Shown: positions 7,989 through 16,707 of the stretch, in pieces
Layout of the letters: every line of letters begins with the position of its first letter
How positions within the stretch are numbered: position 1 is the stretch's first letter
Source: Hyphomicrobiales bacterium
GTDB taxonomy: Bacteria; Pseudomonadota; Alphaproteobacteria; Rhizobiales; Beijerinckiaceae
Direction: 5' to 3'
NCBI GenBank assembly: GCA_019247605.1
Contig: JAFBAS010000044.1
Span: forward strand, 1-64,000
Length of the DNA stretch: 64,000 nt
The notes under the pieces: generated by a model
What the model was told of the DNA's origin: nothing
Database searches by the model: none
Seen by the model: the letters and a program-made list of their open reading frames with translations, nothing else
Made by a program: the position numbers and the translations under genes

Positions 7989-8519
7989 ATGGCGGCGCAT
8001 TGGTACATCGTTCACGCCTACTCGAATTTCGAGAACAAGGTTGCCCAATCGATCAAGGATCAGGCGGCGCAACGTGGGCTTTCCGACAAGTTCGAGGAAA
8101 TCCTCGTCCCCATGGAAAAAGTCGTCGAGGTCCGGCGCGGCAAAAAGGTCGATGCCGAGCGCAAATTCTTCCCGGGTTACGTGCTCGTCAAATGCGAGCT
8201 CACCGACGATGTCTTTCACCTCATAAAGAATGTGCCGAAGGTGACCGGTTTCCTCGGCGCCGACAAGAAGCCGCATCCAATCTCCGAACGCGAGGCGATG
8301 CAGATCAAGGGCCAGGTGCAAGAGGGTGTCGAGCGCCCGAAGCCTTCGGTGCATTTCGATATCGGCGAGCAGGTGCGCGTCTCGGATGGACCGTTCGCGA
8401 CTTTCAACGGCACCGTCGAGGAGATCGACGAAATGCGCGCGCGCCTCAAGGTCGCCGTCTCGATCTTCGGCCGTCCGACCCCGGTCGAGCTCGAATACGG
8501 GCAGGTCGAGAAGCTCTGA
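7989..8519 (+). CDS. nusG: Transcription termination/antitermination factor NusG
   Basis: It has 176 residues. The NGN domain covers roughly residues 1-115 (WYIVHAYSNFENKVAQSI, then FFPGYVLVKCEL). The C-terminal KOW domain contains VRVSDGPFATFNGTVEEID. Length and motifs are normal. NusG binds RNA polymerase, suppresses pausing, and links it to Rho and ribosomes. It is cotranscribed with secE. In most relatives rplK-rplA-rplJ-rplL and rpoB-rpoC follow; here the next gene is an unrelated lipoprotein about 110 bases downstream, so the ribosomal/RNA polymerase cluster lies elsewhere. Confidence 0.97.
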   Translation: MAAHWYIVHAYSNFENKVAQSIKDQAAQRGLSDKFEEILVPMEKVVEVRRGKKVDAERKFFPGYVLVKCELTDDVFHLIKNVPKVTGFLGADKKPHPISEREAMQIKGQVQEGVERPKPSVHFDIGEQVRVSDGPFATFNGTVEEIDEMRARLKVAVSIFGRPTPVELEYGQVEKL

Positions 8520-8627
8520 TGGGGCGACACTGATCGAGAGATCGTGATCCCTTCAGAATCGCAGTAGCATTAATACCTCTGATCGAAGGCGCGGCCGCGC
8601 GGGCCGTAGGGCGATGAGGGGCGATTT

Positions 8628-9020
8628 ATGCGAAAGGCTTGGCTATTGCTGGTTCCGCTTGCCATAGGCGGATGCCAGTCCACCTCCTTCGTAACCCGCT
8701 CGACCACAATTCCTATCAACGAAGAACGCAAGGTGGCGGGTTACTATTCGCTCCATGAGGATTGCTCGTCGGCGGGACCGAGCGTGGTGCGCATAAAGAG
8801 CGAGCCGGCGCATGGAACCGTCAGCATCCGGGAAGGCCGCGAGTACCCAAACTTTGGCGCGGCAAATCCAAGAAATGTCTGCAATCGCCAAAGCGCTCCA
8901 GCAACCTTGGTATTCTATAGGCCATCGCCGGGGTATGTCGGCACCGATAGCGTGGCAGTCGACGTGATCTACCCCGATGGGTTTAATCGCGAGTACCACA
9001 CGAACATCATCGTGAAATAG
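8628..9020 (+). CDS. Small putative lipoprotein, Ig-like fold possible
   Basis: It has 130 residues. The N-terminus MRKAWLLLVPLAIGGCQS is a lipoprotein signal with lipobox IGGC (Cys16). The mature part has four cysteines and ends in a pattern (YRPSPGYVGTDSVAVDVIYPDG) like bacterial Ig-like or cadherin-like repeats that finish with a DSFTY-type strand. I recognise no named family and infer attachment to the periplasmic or outer membrane face. GATGAGG lies about eight bases upstream of the ATG. It is a monocistronic-looking gene after nusG. Confidence 0.7.
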   Translation: MRKAWLLLVPLAIGGCQSTSFVTRSTTIPINEERKVAGYYSLHEDCSSAGPSVVRIKSEPAHGTVSIREGREYPNFGAANPRNVCNRQSAPATLVFYRPSPGYVGTDSVAVDVIYPDGFNREYHTNIIVK

Positions 9021-9053
9021 GCGCCCCTGAACGGACCATCTCCGCCTCTGTTC

Positions 9054-9701
9054 TCAACATTCCGCCTTGAACGTCTTTCCGAGATCGGCGCCCGTGCCGA
9101 AATAATGGCGGAAGACGTAGAGCAGCGGCTCCCAGCGGGCCGGGTCCACGTGGTTCGTGCCGTCGACCACGATCTCGCGATGCGCATGCACGCGCTTCAC
9201 CCGCGTCTCGGCGATATAAAAGCCCGGCTGGCCGTCGGATCCGTTCGAGGGACGCGCTTCGACGAGCTCGGCCTCGAATTGGAGCGGGCATTCGGCGATG
9301 CGCGGGGTCGTGATCGTCTCTGAGGGGGCCTGCGTAATCCCCGCGAGCGCGAATTTATCTGCCACGTATTCGTAGCCGATCGCGGCTTTTTCGGCCGGCA
9401 CGTCACGCCTTCCGGTCGCCCGCGCGATCCGTTCGACATTGCGCCACAGCTCGGGTGACGGAAAATTCAACGCGCATTCCTTCTCGCGGCGCAAATTCTC
9501 GATGCCCTGCCCGCTCGCCGTGCAGCCGAGGACAACCCGGTCGCCGAGGGCCCAGGCCGATGACATCGGCGAGATGTTGACGGTTCGGTCCGGATTCATT
9601 GTGGTGATGAGAACGACCGGCGTGCCGAAATACAGAATGCTCGGCCTTATGGTCACGGCCTCGCCTGCTTCGCTCTTGCACCATCCTGCCACGCAATTCA
9701 T
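9054..9701 (-). CDS. Flavin reductase-like FMN-binding split-barrel protein
   Basis: It has 215 residues. The central part (VVLITTMNPDRTVNISPMSS, then GIENLRREKECALNFP) is the FMN-binding split barrel of the flavin reductase-like family, and the C-terminal part is typical of the longer members. Such proteins bind FMN and often reduce flavin with NAD(P)H for a partner oxygenase, but substrate and partner are unknown here. The start has a good ribosome binding site (AGGAG, about seven bases upstream). It is divergent from the ArsR-type gene 79 bases away, so the two may share a promoter region and the regulator may control it. Confidence 0.85.
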   Translation of the reverse strand: MNCVAGWCKSEAGEAVTIRPSILYFGTPVVLITTMNPDRTVNISPMSSAWALGDRVVLGCTASGQGIENLRREKECALNFPSPELWRNVERIARATGRRDVPAEKAAIGYEYVADKFALAGITQAPSETITTPRIAECPLQFEAELVEARPSNGSDGQPGFYIAETRVKRVHAHREIVVDGTNHVDPARWEPLLYVFRHYFGTGADLGKTFKAEC

Positions 9702-9780
9702 TTGATTTCTCCTCGCGTCAAATCGTCTCTCGCCGAATATGGGGCTTGCGCTCCTTTCACGCTTCGGCTATCACCGAACT

Positions 9781-10458
9781 ATGAAAGAAGGTCCAAATCC
9801 CGCGGCCGTCGCCGCGCTTCTTGGCGATCCGGCGCGCGCCAACATGCTCACCGCGCTGATGGATGGGCGCGCCTTGACGGCGACCGAGCTTGCCCATGAG
9901 GCGGGTGTCACCTTGCAGACCACGAGCGGCCATCTCGCCCGCCTCGAGGCGGCGCGTCTCCTGCGTGCCGAGAAGCAGGGAAGGCACCGCTATTTCCGGC
10001 TTTCAGGTGAGGACGTGGCCGAGGTGCTCGAGGGCCTGATGGGGCTCGCGGCGAGGACCGGGCATCTACGCACGAACCCCGGGCCGAAGGACCCGGCGCT
10101 TCGTCGAGCCCGGATCTGCTACGACCATCTCGCCGGCGATATGGGGGTGTGGGCCTTCGATCGGCTCTGCGCCAAAGGGCTCGTGGCGGGGCAGGACCGG
10201 CATGTCCATGTCACCAAGGCAGGGCGCGCCTTCTTCGTCGGTTTCGGCATCGATCTCGAGGCGCTCGAGCAGGGGCGGCGCCCCTTATGCCGCGTTTGCC
10301 TCGATTGGAGCGAGAGGCGTTATCATTTCGCCGGAGCGCTCGGCTCCGAGCTCCTGAGCAAGCTCTTCGAGAAGGGGTGGGCGCGGCGCGAGAAGGACGG
10401 CCGCGTCGTGCATTTCACGCCCAAGGGTCGTCAGGATTTCGAAAAGCTTCTCGCCTGA
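9781..10458 (+). CDS. ArsR-family winged-helix transcriptional regulator
   Basis: It has 225 residues from the ATG at 9781; an in-frame start at 9739 adds 14 residues not typical of the family. Residues about 5-95 are the winged helix-turn-helix (LLGDPARANMLTALMDGRAL, TATELAHEAGVTLQTTSGHL, HRYFRLSGEDVAEVLE). The longer C-terminal part holds RVCLDWSERRYHFAGALG, which characterises a subfamily without the classic ELCVCDL metal site. The effector is therefore unknown. It probably represses itself and the divergent flavin reductase-like gene. It converges on lptM, with 3 bases between the stops. Confidence 0.88.
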   Translation: MKEGPNPAAVAALLGDPARANMLTALMDGRALTATELAHEAGVTLQTTSGHLARLEAARLLRAEKQGRHRYFRLSGEDVAEVLEGLMGLAARTGHLRTNPGPKDPALRRARICYDHLAGDMGVWAFDRLCAKGLVAGQDRHVHVTKAGRAFFVGFGIDLEALEQGRRPLCRVCLDWSERRYHFAGALGSELLSKLFEKGWARREKDGRVVHFTPKGRQDFEKLLA

Positions 10459-10461
10459 GGC

Positions 10462-10770
10462 TCATTCGAGCAGCGGATCGAGGATGAAGGGCGTCTTCGG
10501 TGGTCGCACCGGCGGGGGTTTCTTGGCGCGGAAAGACGAGACGCTGCTCGAGGGTGTCGCGGCATCGGGTGCCTGCTCGGCCCCGCCGGCGACTTCCGCG
10601 CCCTTCGCCTGACTCGCATCGGCCGCGGCTGCCGCGTCGCTCGTCTTGGGCGTGACGCTCGCGTTCGGCGGGGGCTCGAGCGCGCCTTTGCGGCCGCAAG
10701 ATGCCGCCTCAAAGGCAATGAGCATCACGACCGCGAGCCGATTGAGATGTCGTGTGTAAGCGCGCTCCAC
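10462..10770 (-). CDS. lptM: LptM-type small lipoprotein
   Basis: It has 102 residues. A hydrophobic stretch ends in the lipobox EAASC, followed directly by CGRKGALEPPP, the signature of the LptM (YifL-like) family. The rest is Ala/Pro-rich and disordered. In enterobacteria LptM helps assemble the LptDE lipopolysaccharide translocon in the outer membrane. The GTG at 10770 is chosen because GGAGGAG lies seven bases upstream. It follows argH on the same strand, the arrangement usual in Alphaproteobacteria, where lysA normally comes next. Here lysA is absent and the ArsR gene converges instead. Confidence 0.85.
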   Translation of the reverse strand: MERAYTRHLNRLAVVMLIAFEAASCGRKGALEPPPNASVTPKTSDAAAAADASQAKGAEVAGGAEQAPDAATPSSSVSSFRAKKPPPVRPPKTPFILDPLLE

Positions 10771-10896
10771 CGCAACACTCCTCCGCGTGATCCGCTCTCG
10801 GCGAGATCACGCCGCAACGCAAGTTCCCGGCGCCTATCATGGCTGAAGGCGCCGCGCGAGTAAAAAGCGCGCGGCGCGAGGCATCCGCGCCTTCGT

Positions 10897-12291
10897 TCAG
10901 CGCGGCGCACCCTTGCCGAGCCGCTTCAACCAGCCACGCGCCTGTTTGCGGACCTCGCCAGGCGCTGTTCCCCCCCGGCTTTTTCGGCTTTCGACCGAGC
11001 GCTCGACGGAAAGCACCGAGAACAGGTCGGCGCTGATGCGCGGCTCGACCGATCGCATTTCGGCAAGCGGCAGGGCGTCGAGACTGACGCCCTTTTTGTC
11101 CGCGAGCGACACGATGCGCCCGGTTATGTGATGGGCCTCGCGGAACGGAAGACCGAGCTTGCGCACCAGCCAGTCGGCCAGATCCGTCGCGGTCGCGTGG
11201 CCGGCGCCCGCCGCACGCTTCATGCGCTCTGCATCGGGCCTCATGTCGCGCACCATGCCGGACGTGGCGGCGACGCATAGGCTCAAGCTCGAGAGGGCGT
11301 CGAACGTGCCCTCCTTGTCCTCCTGCATGTCCTTGCCATACGCCATGGGCAAGCCCTTGAGAATCACGAGCATCGCCGTGAGCGCGCCGATGATCCGTCC
11401 GGCCTTTCCGCGCACCAGCTCGGCCGCGTCCGGGTTGCGCTTTTGCGGCATGATCGATGAGCCGGTCGAGAACGCGTCAGACAGCCTCACGAATCCGAAT
11501 TGCGCCGACGTCCAGAGCACGATCTCCTCGGCCAAACGGGAAAGATGCACGGCGCATATGGAAGCCGCCGCGAGCGCCTCGAGGATGAAATCGCGATCGG
11601 CCACCGAATCGAGCGAATTGGCCGTCGGCCGGTCAAAGCCCAGGGCCTTGGCCGTCATCTCCCGGTCGATCGGGAAGGAGGTGCCCGCAAGCGCCGCCGC
11701 GCCGAGCGGAGATTCGTTCAGGCGCTGACGCGCATCGGCGAAACGCCCGCGATCGCGCCCGAACATCTCCACATAGGCAAGGAGGTGATGGCCGAAGGTC
11801 ACCGGCTGCGCCGACTGCAAATGGGTGAAGCCCGGCATCACAGTCGCAGCCTCGGCGAGCGCCTTTTCGGCGAGGGTGCGTTGGAGATCGGCGAGCGACC
11901 CGTCGAGCACGTCGATCGTCTCGCGCACCCAAAGCTTCATGTCGAGCGCGACCTGGTCGTTGCGCGAGCGCGCCGTGTGGAGACGTCCGGCGGCCGGGCC
12001 GATGAGCTCGGCGAGACGGCTCTCGACATTCATGTGAATGTCCTCCAGCGTGCGCGAAAATTTGAAGTCGCCCGCCTCGATTTCGCCCGCGACCTTGTCT
12101 AGGCCGCCCGCGATGGTCCTGGCGTCCTTCGCCGTGATGATGCCTTGCTTGGCGAGCATGGCGGCATGAGCCTTGGAGCCGGCGATATCCTGGCGCCACA
12201 AGGCCTTGTCGAAATCGATGGAGGCGTTGATCTCCTCCATGATGGCGCCGGGGCCTCCACCGAAGCGTCCTCCCCACATGCGGTTGGCCAT
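10897..12291 (-). CDS. argH: Argininosuccinate lyase
   Basis: It has 464 residues from the ATG at 12291 ([10 protein letters not shown]), the usual family start and length; the frame stays open upstream without family similarity. It cleaves argininosuccinate to arginine and fumarate in the cytoplasm. Visible motifs are [30 protein letters not shown] and the fumarase/aspartase superfamily signature [12 protein letters not shown]. It is divergent from tlpA (78 bases between starts) and precedes lptM. All expected active-site regions are present. Confidence 0.97.
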   Translation of the reverse strand: MANRMWGGRFGGGPGAIMEEINASIDFDKALWRQDIAGSKAHAAMLAKQGIITAKDARTIAGGLDKVAGEIEAGDFKFSRTLEDIHMNVESRLAELIGPAAGRLHTARSRNDQVALDMKLWVRETIDVLDGSLADLQRTLAEKALAEAATVMPGFTHLQSAQPVTFGHHLLAYVEMFGRDRGRFADARQRLNESPLGAAALAGTSFPIDREMTAKALGFDRPTANSLDSVADRDFILEALAAASICAVHLSRLAEEIVLWTSAQFGFVRLSDAFSTGSSIMPQKRNPDAAELVRGKAGRIIGALTAMLVILKGLPMAYGKDMQEDKEGTFDALSSLSLCVAATSGMVRDMRPDAERMKRAAGAGHATATDLADWLVRKLGLPFREAHHITGRIVSLADKKGVSLDALPLAEMRSVEPRISADLFSVLSVERSVESRKSRGGTAPGEVRKQARGWLKRLGKGAPR

Positions 12292-12368
12292 GTCATGATC
12301 CTCGGCTAAGGCAGGTCGCAAAAGAGGAAACAGAGGGCATGCCATGAAGGCATGCCGTCCGAACCGGA

Positions 12369-13001
12369 ATGATCGCCATGAAGACGAACAAAGCGCGGCG
12401 ATTGACCATCCTGGCGCTTGCGGGGATGGGCATCCTCGCCGCCGCCGGGTTCTACGCGACGCGGGGCGCTTCCGGCAACAGCGCCTGCGTAGCGGCGCGC
12501 CAAACCGCCGAGCGCCTGAAGCCGCTTGCCATCGGTGAGGTCGCGGCGATGCAGATCGTCGACCCCGCGCCCGCGCCGAACCTCGTTTTCTTCGCCGATG
12601 GCGGCACCGCAAGGAAGCTCACGGATTTCAAGGGCAAGACGGTGCTCGTCAATATCTGGGCCACATGGTGCATCCCATGCCGCCAAGAGATGCCGGCCCT
12701 CGACAAGCTCGCGGGCGATCTCGACCCCTCTAAATTCGAGGTCGTCCCGATCAATGTGGATCAGCGCAACCCCGACAAGCCGCGCGCCTTCCTGCAAGAG
12801 ATCGGCGTCAAGCACCTCGACTATTTCTACGACCAATCAGTGAATGTCTTCCAGGACCTGAAGGCTTCGACGAAGGTCGAGGGCTTGCCCGTCTCGATGC
12901 TCATTGGGGCGGATGGCTGCGCGCTCGGGGTGATCAACGGCCCTGCCGATTGGGCGAGCCAGGATGCCACTTTGCTCGTAAAAGCCGCATTGCCGCGCTG
13001 A
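12369..13001 (+). CDS. tlpA: TlpA-family thiol:disulfide interchange protein
   Basis: It has 210 residues. One N-terminal transmembrane anchor (about residues 11-30) precedes a thioredoxin fold facing the periplasm. The active site is W100-C-I-P-C104, and the fold also contains [19 protein letters not shown] and the cis-proline region GLPVS. TlpA reduces disulfides in periplasmic proteins, classically for cytochrome oxidase copper-site maturation. Cys40 and the pair within the last 45 residues may be structural. A second in-frame ATG (12378) is equally possible. The divergent argH/tlpA pair is a conserved rhizobial arrangement. Confidence 0.93.
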   Translation: MIAMKTNKARRLTILALAGMGILAAAGFYATRGASGNSACVAARQTAERLKPLAIGEVAAMQIVDPAPAPNLVFFADGGTARKLTDFKGKTVLVNIWATWCIPCRQEMPALDKLAGDLDPSKFEVVPINVDQRNPDKPRAFLQEIGVKHLDYFYDQSVNVFQDLKASTKVEGLPVSMLIGADGCALGVINGPADWASQDATLLVKAALPR

Positions 13002-13151
13002 GTTGCCAGAGCGCGTCGGCGGCAGAGCGGCACGCAGGAGACCCGGCGAGCGTAAGCGCAAAGGACGCGTGCTTCTCGATGCCGAACACGCGAAGCGCGC
13101 AGCGAAAAGGAGAGCGCGCCTGCAAGGGGCTTCCCCTCAGCCCAGGCTCTC

Positions 13152-14096
13152 TCATTTCGTGCACGGCGAAGGGGTCAGCGCGAAATCCATTACGGGCGCG
13201 GCTGCGCTCGCGCCCAGCGGCGGCAAGCCGTAGAGCACCTCGATTGTGTGGAGGAGCGAATAATGGTCGAGCCGCTGGGTGCTCCGCCCGGAGGGGATGC
13301 GGGCGCCGACTACGAGCGTGGCGACTCGGTTGTCTCTCGTACCCTGATCCTCATCGAAGGTGACGACGAGCATGCTGTCGTGACCCATCGCCCAATGGGC
13401 AAAAGCGCTCAGGTTGGCGTTTAGCCACCGATCAGCCTGCGCGATGGTGCCGTCATGCATGTTGTGTTGCGCGTCAGGGCTGATGAAGGCTACGGCAGGC
13501 AACTCGTTGTAGTCGGTCGGGAACCGGCTGAATGGCTGCCCCGCCCGTTGCGAATCCCCGAAACTGAGCCAAGGGCTATGATCCCTTTCCGCGGAAGATT
13601 CGGCATAACCGACGAAGCTGTAGCCGGCGTGGCGCAGCTCACCGGCAAGGGTTGGCGTATCGGGGAAAAAGTAATCGCCATCCCCGGTCGCACCCTGTGT
13701 GGATCCGGAAAAAAGCGCAAAGTAATTGGGTTGGCTCGGATGCGCGAGAGCATGATACTCGGTGAAAAGCATCCCGGTCGCCGCCAAGGAATTGATGTAA
13801 GCAGCATTCGGATTGCCGATAATTTGCAAAAACCCGCGGTTCTCTTCCACGACCACCACGATGTGCGCCGGAGGCGCGCTGTTTCGCTGAGGCGTGCAGC
13901 CCGCGGGATTCAGACCGTCACCTCCCGATGACTCAGCTCCATTTGCGGCGAAGGGGCCGGAGAATGCATGGAGCGGAGACGAGCTCGATTCTGACTGGTG
14001 AAGCCCCCCTCGTTCCTTGGATGGTTGAGCCGTAGCGAGGTCGGGCCCGGCCCAAAGCGTGCTGATCGCTACCATCGTCGCGTCAAGCAAATTCAT
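13152..14096 (-). CDS. Secreted phosphoesterase (acid phosphatase/phospholipase C superfamily, PF04185-type)
   Basis: It has 314 residues from the ATG at 14096, which gives a signal-like N-terminus (MVAISTLWAGPDLATAQ); the frame can extend to 14267. The catalytic core starts with HIVVVVEENRGF (family form HVVVVxxENRSF), then HPSQPNYFALFSGS and LVVTFDEDQG. These match metal-dependent periplasmic or extracellular phosphatases related to alkaline phosphatase and AcpA. The substrate is unknown. It lies head-to-tail with a glycosidase-like gene and a glycosyltransferase on the same strand, suggesting a role at the cell surface or in polysaccharide metabolism. Confidence 0.8.
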   Translation of the reverse strand: MNLLDATMVAISTLWAGPDLATAQPSKERGGLHQSESSSSPLHAFSGPFAANGAESSGGDGLNPAGCTPQRNSAPPAHIVVVVEENRGFLQIIGNPNAAYINSLAATGMLFTEYHALAHPSQPNYFALFSGSTQGATGDGDYFFPDTPTLAGELRHAGYSFVGYAESSAERDHSPWLSFGDSQRAGQPFSRFPTDYNELPAVAFISPDAQHNMHDGTIAQADRWLNANLSAFAHWAMGHDSMLVVTFDEDQGTRDNRVATLVVGARIPSGRSTQRLDHYSLLHTIEVLYGLPPLGASAAAPVMDFALTPSPCTK

Positions 14097-14308
14097 CAGG
14101 CGACCCCGCGGGACGGGTTCGATCGAGGCGAGACCTGGCGTGGGCAGCGCATATTTGGTCCGGAGGGTTTTAGAAGTCGCGAAACAACGGAAATCGATTG
14201 GGGCCGCGTCCGGATGCATTTCGAACATGCTCAAATTCACGACCGCTCCATCTTGTCTCGCAGGCAATGCGCGCCGGAGATCAGAGCAGAGCGAAGCTCA
14301 GAGGCCGA

Positions 14309-15193
14309 TCATGGGCATGTCGCGGCCTCTTGCCCGCATCTATTGTGTCGCAAAAACACCTTTTGCAGTTGAGCCGAGTTGGCGAGCGCGGTGTCGGAGC
14401 GCTGAACACCCCACGAATACGCGTAATCGAAAACAGGATTGGGCACGAGCTCACTCCAGCGTTCCAGCATCGAGTTCATTTCCGCTACGGTGGGCATGCG
14501 ATAACCGTCGCCGCCATCGGAACTCCAGGTGCCGCCGCCAAACGCCTGATAGGTCGGCGTGATGCGGGGCAGAGGAATTCCGCTTTGCTGGGCAGCCGCG
14601 ACGAAGCGGTCGATCATATTCAGATCGCAAGTCGGCCAGGCGATCCGGCACGGGTAGGGGGAGACGCCGAAGAGATCTACATGTGAACTATCGGGCGCGT
14701 ATTCCGCACTGAATGCGGGAGCCGCGGATGATCCTAAATTCATGAGCAGGATAAACGTGAGCGCATCCGGCTTTCGTTCATGAATCCAATCCGATTCGGC
14801 TCTCAGATCGGATCCCTTGCAAAGTGGGCGCCAACGCCCTGTGGGATCCGGGTCATCCATCAAATAGAAGCCGAAGAGCTTGGGATGATCCACGACAGAA
14901 TTCACGAGATCTTGGAAATGCGCAGTCACGCCTGAACATTCGCCGATCCACATGAGGCCCATCACGCCATCAGGCAACCTTGCGAGTTCCTGGCGATTGG
15001 ATACATCCGCGAGATCGAATCCCGCCGCTGCCGGGGAAAACTGGCCGACGGCGCTGGAATTTCCGTTCGACGCGAAATGCCGCGTACGCGCTGGGTTGGG
15101 AAGCTCCGCCCTCACGCTCGCGCCAAGAGCGATGAAGCAGGCGAGCGCGACGACCACGAAGTGTCGGGCGCGTTTCAAAACGGTTGTTGGCAT
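14309..15193 (-). CDS. Secreted glycosidase-like protein (putative TIM barrel)
   Basis: It has 294 residues from the ATG at 15193; in-frame starts at 15220 and 15244 would lengthen it. A signal peptide is visible (ARHFVVVALACFIALGASVRA). The mature part has features of TIM-barrel glycosidases: FGFYLMDDPDP with acidic residues at a strand end and HVDLFGVSPYPC, like the DxxGxDxYP strand of glycosidase barrels. I cannot assign a CAZy family, and catalytic carboxylates are not certain. It is followed by the phosphoesterase and preceded by a GT4 gene on the same strand. Processing of a surface glycan is plausible. Confidence 0.6.
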   Translation of the reverse strand: MPTTVLKRARHFVVVALACFIALGASVRAELPNPARTRHFASNGNSSAVGQFSPAAAGFDLADVSNRQELARLPDGVMGLMWIGECSGVTAHFQDLVNSVVDHPKLFGFYLMDDPDPTGRWRPLCKGSDLRAESDWIHERKPDALTFILLMNLGSSAAPAFSAEYAPDSSHVDLFGVSPYPCRIAWPTCDLNMIDRFVAAAQQSGIPLPRITPTYQAFGGGTWSSDGGDGYRMPTVAEMNSMLERWSELVPNPVFDYAYSWGVQRSDTALANSAQLQKVFLRHNRCGQEAATCP

Positions 15194-15227
15194 TTTTGAC
15201 TTTACTCGGTCGAACATCATGCTGAGC

Positions 15228-16418
15228 CTAATTCGCCTGCACACTGAGGTTCTGTTTGTTCAAATTCCTCAATTGTCGCTTACGAAGCAGGCGTTCATAA
15301 AGTTCGCTGTGCTGTTTAACGACTTCATCGAGACTGAACGTACTCTTGATGACATCGGGCCCTAGCGCGGCCATGCGCGCGGCGTTCGCGCGATCGTCAA
15401 AAAGATCGAGTATCCGTCTTGCCAGCGCATCGGGATCGCGGCACGGCGTCACATAACCGTTCCATTCGTCGCGGATCACTTCCTTGCAGCCAGGTTGGTC
15501 GGTGGTCACGATGGGCATACTGCAAAGCGCTGCCTCCATGAGCGCGCGCGGCACGCCTTCCGCGTAGGCGCTGGGAAACGCAAACACATCCGACATCGCA
15601 AGAAGAGAGGGCACATCCGATCTCGGTCCCGTCGCGATCACGTAATCGGAATAAGGCGCGAGCTCCGCGTCGGTGACGGCAAACGGCCCCTCTCCTTGCC
15701 GCGGCCCCACAATAAGGAACTTCACCGAGGGGCGGGATTGGTGAACGATCTGCGCCGCCTTCAGCAGGTCCAATATGCCTTTTTCTCGCGTAACGCGCGT
15801 GACCGTTATGACGACATCGGCCCCCGTCAGGCTCAATTCGCCGCGCAAACTCTGCGGCGACGGGCCACGCTTCAGCGCCGCTTCGAAACCGCTGACGTCA
15901 ATTCCAGCGCCAGGGATTTTGACCGACTCGCCTTTGCCGACGAGCCAATTGCGCTCGAAGAAACCTTGGTCGCCACGATGCTCGAACACGGTCGCGGCGG
16001 CGGTCACGGCAGCGAGACGTTGCACCGGACGGTAGAGAACACGCAAAAGCATCGCTCCGAGAGATCTCGAGGAAAAAGTCCATGCGCGCCCGTTAATGGT
16101 CCGCACAATCGCGGTGCGAGGATTGGAGCGGGCCGCGTAGGGAACCAGGATGCTGAGCTTCGTGTCGAAGGAATGCGCAATATCGGCATCCACGTCGGCC
16201 AGAATTCGGCCGAGTATTCGCCAGGTACGCACATCCGAGCGGGGATCCCAAAAGCGATTGAAGGCAAATTGAATGTACTCGATGCCGGCGCGCTTGAAAG
16301 GGGCGGGGTCCGCGCTGGCCGCCGTCGTTATCCGGTATCCCCGCGACGCCAGCGCCGTCAAAAAGGGAATTCGCAAGGCGTGGTCTTCACCACCTATAAA
16401 GAGCAGATGCGCTCCCAT
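15228..16418 (-). CDS. GT4-family glycosyltransferase
   Basis: It has 396 residues in a GT-B fold. The N-terminal domain begins HLLFIGGEDHALRIPFL. The C-terminal nucleotide-sugar domain has VITVTRVTREKGILDLLKA and the EX7E-type motif region YAEGVPRALMEAALCSMPIV, then TTDQPGCKEVI. It should transfer a sugar from a nucleotide donor onto a lipid- or glycan-linked acceptor at the cytoplasmic face of the membrane. It heads a leftward unit and diverges from the O-antigen ligase gene. It has a close NodC-unrelated, PelF/WbaZ-like layout, but no specific acceptor can be named. Confidence 0.9.
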   Translation of the reverse strand: MGAHLLFIGGEDHALRIPFLTALASRGYRITTAASADPAPFKRAGIEYIQFAFNRFWDPRSDVRTWRILGRILADVDADIAHSFDTKLSILVPYAARSNPRTAIVRTINGRAWTFSSRSLGAMLLRVLYRPVQRLAAVTAAATVFEHRGDQGFFERNWLVGKGESVKIPGAGIDVSGFEAALKRGPSPQSLRGELSLTGADVVITVTRVTREKGILDLLKAAQIVHQSRPSVKFLIVGPRQGEGPFAVTDAELAPYSDYVIATGPRSDVPSLLAMSDVFAFPSAYAEGVPRALMEAALCSMPIVTTDQPGCKEVIRDEWNGYVTPCRDPDALARRILDLFDDRANAARMAALGPDVIKSTFSLDEVVKQHSELYERLLRKRQLRNLNKQNLSVQAN

Positions 16419-16707
16419 TCACGCGTCCTCGACCAGCGCATCAAGATCAGCAAAGTAAGATTTATTACTGCATCGGCGCTCCTTCGCCCGCAAGCCACTG
16501 AAAAGGCGCTAACCCGAATGGGGTATGGACGAGAAACATTGCCAAGAAGGACAACTATTCCGTGTCGCAAGTACTGTTCTCGCTGCGTATAAAAGCGCTT
16601 TTCTGTCGCATTTTTCCGCTAGCACCTCGGCAGAAATAAGCTCACGGACTCGAAATGCCGGACGAAAATCCACCCTGTTCTGCGCGCCGCAATGGACAGG
16701 GCGGGCA

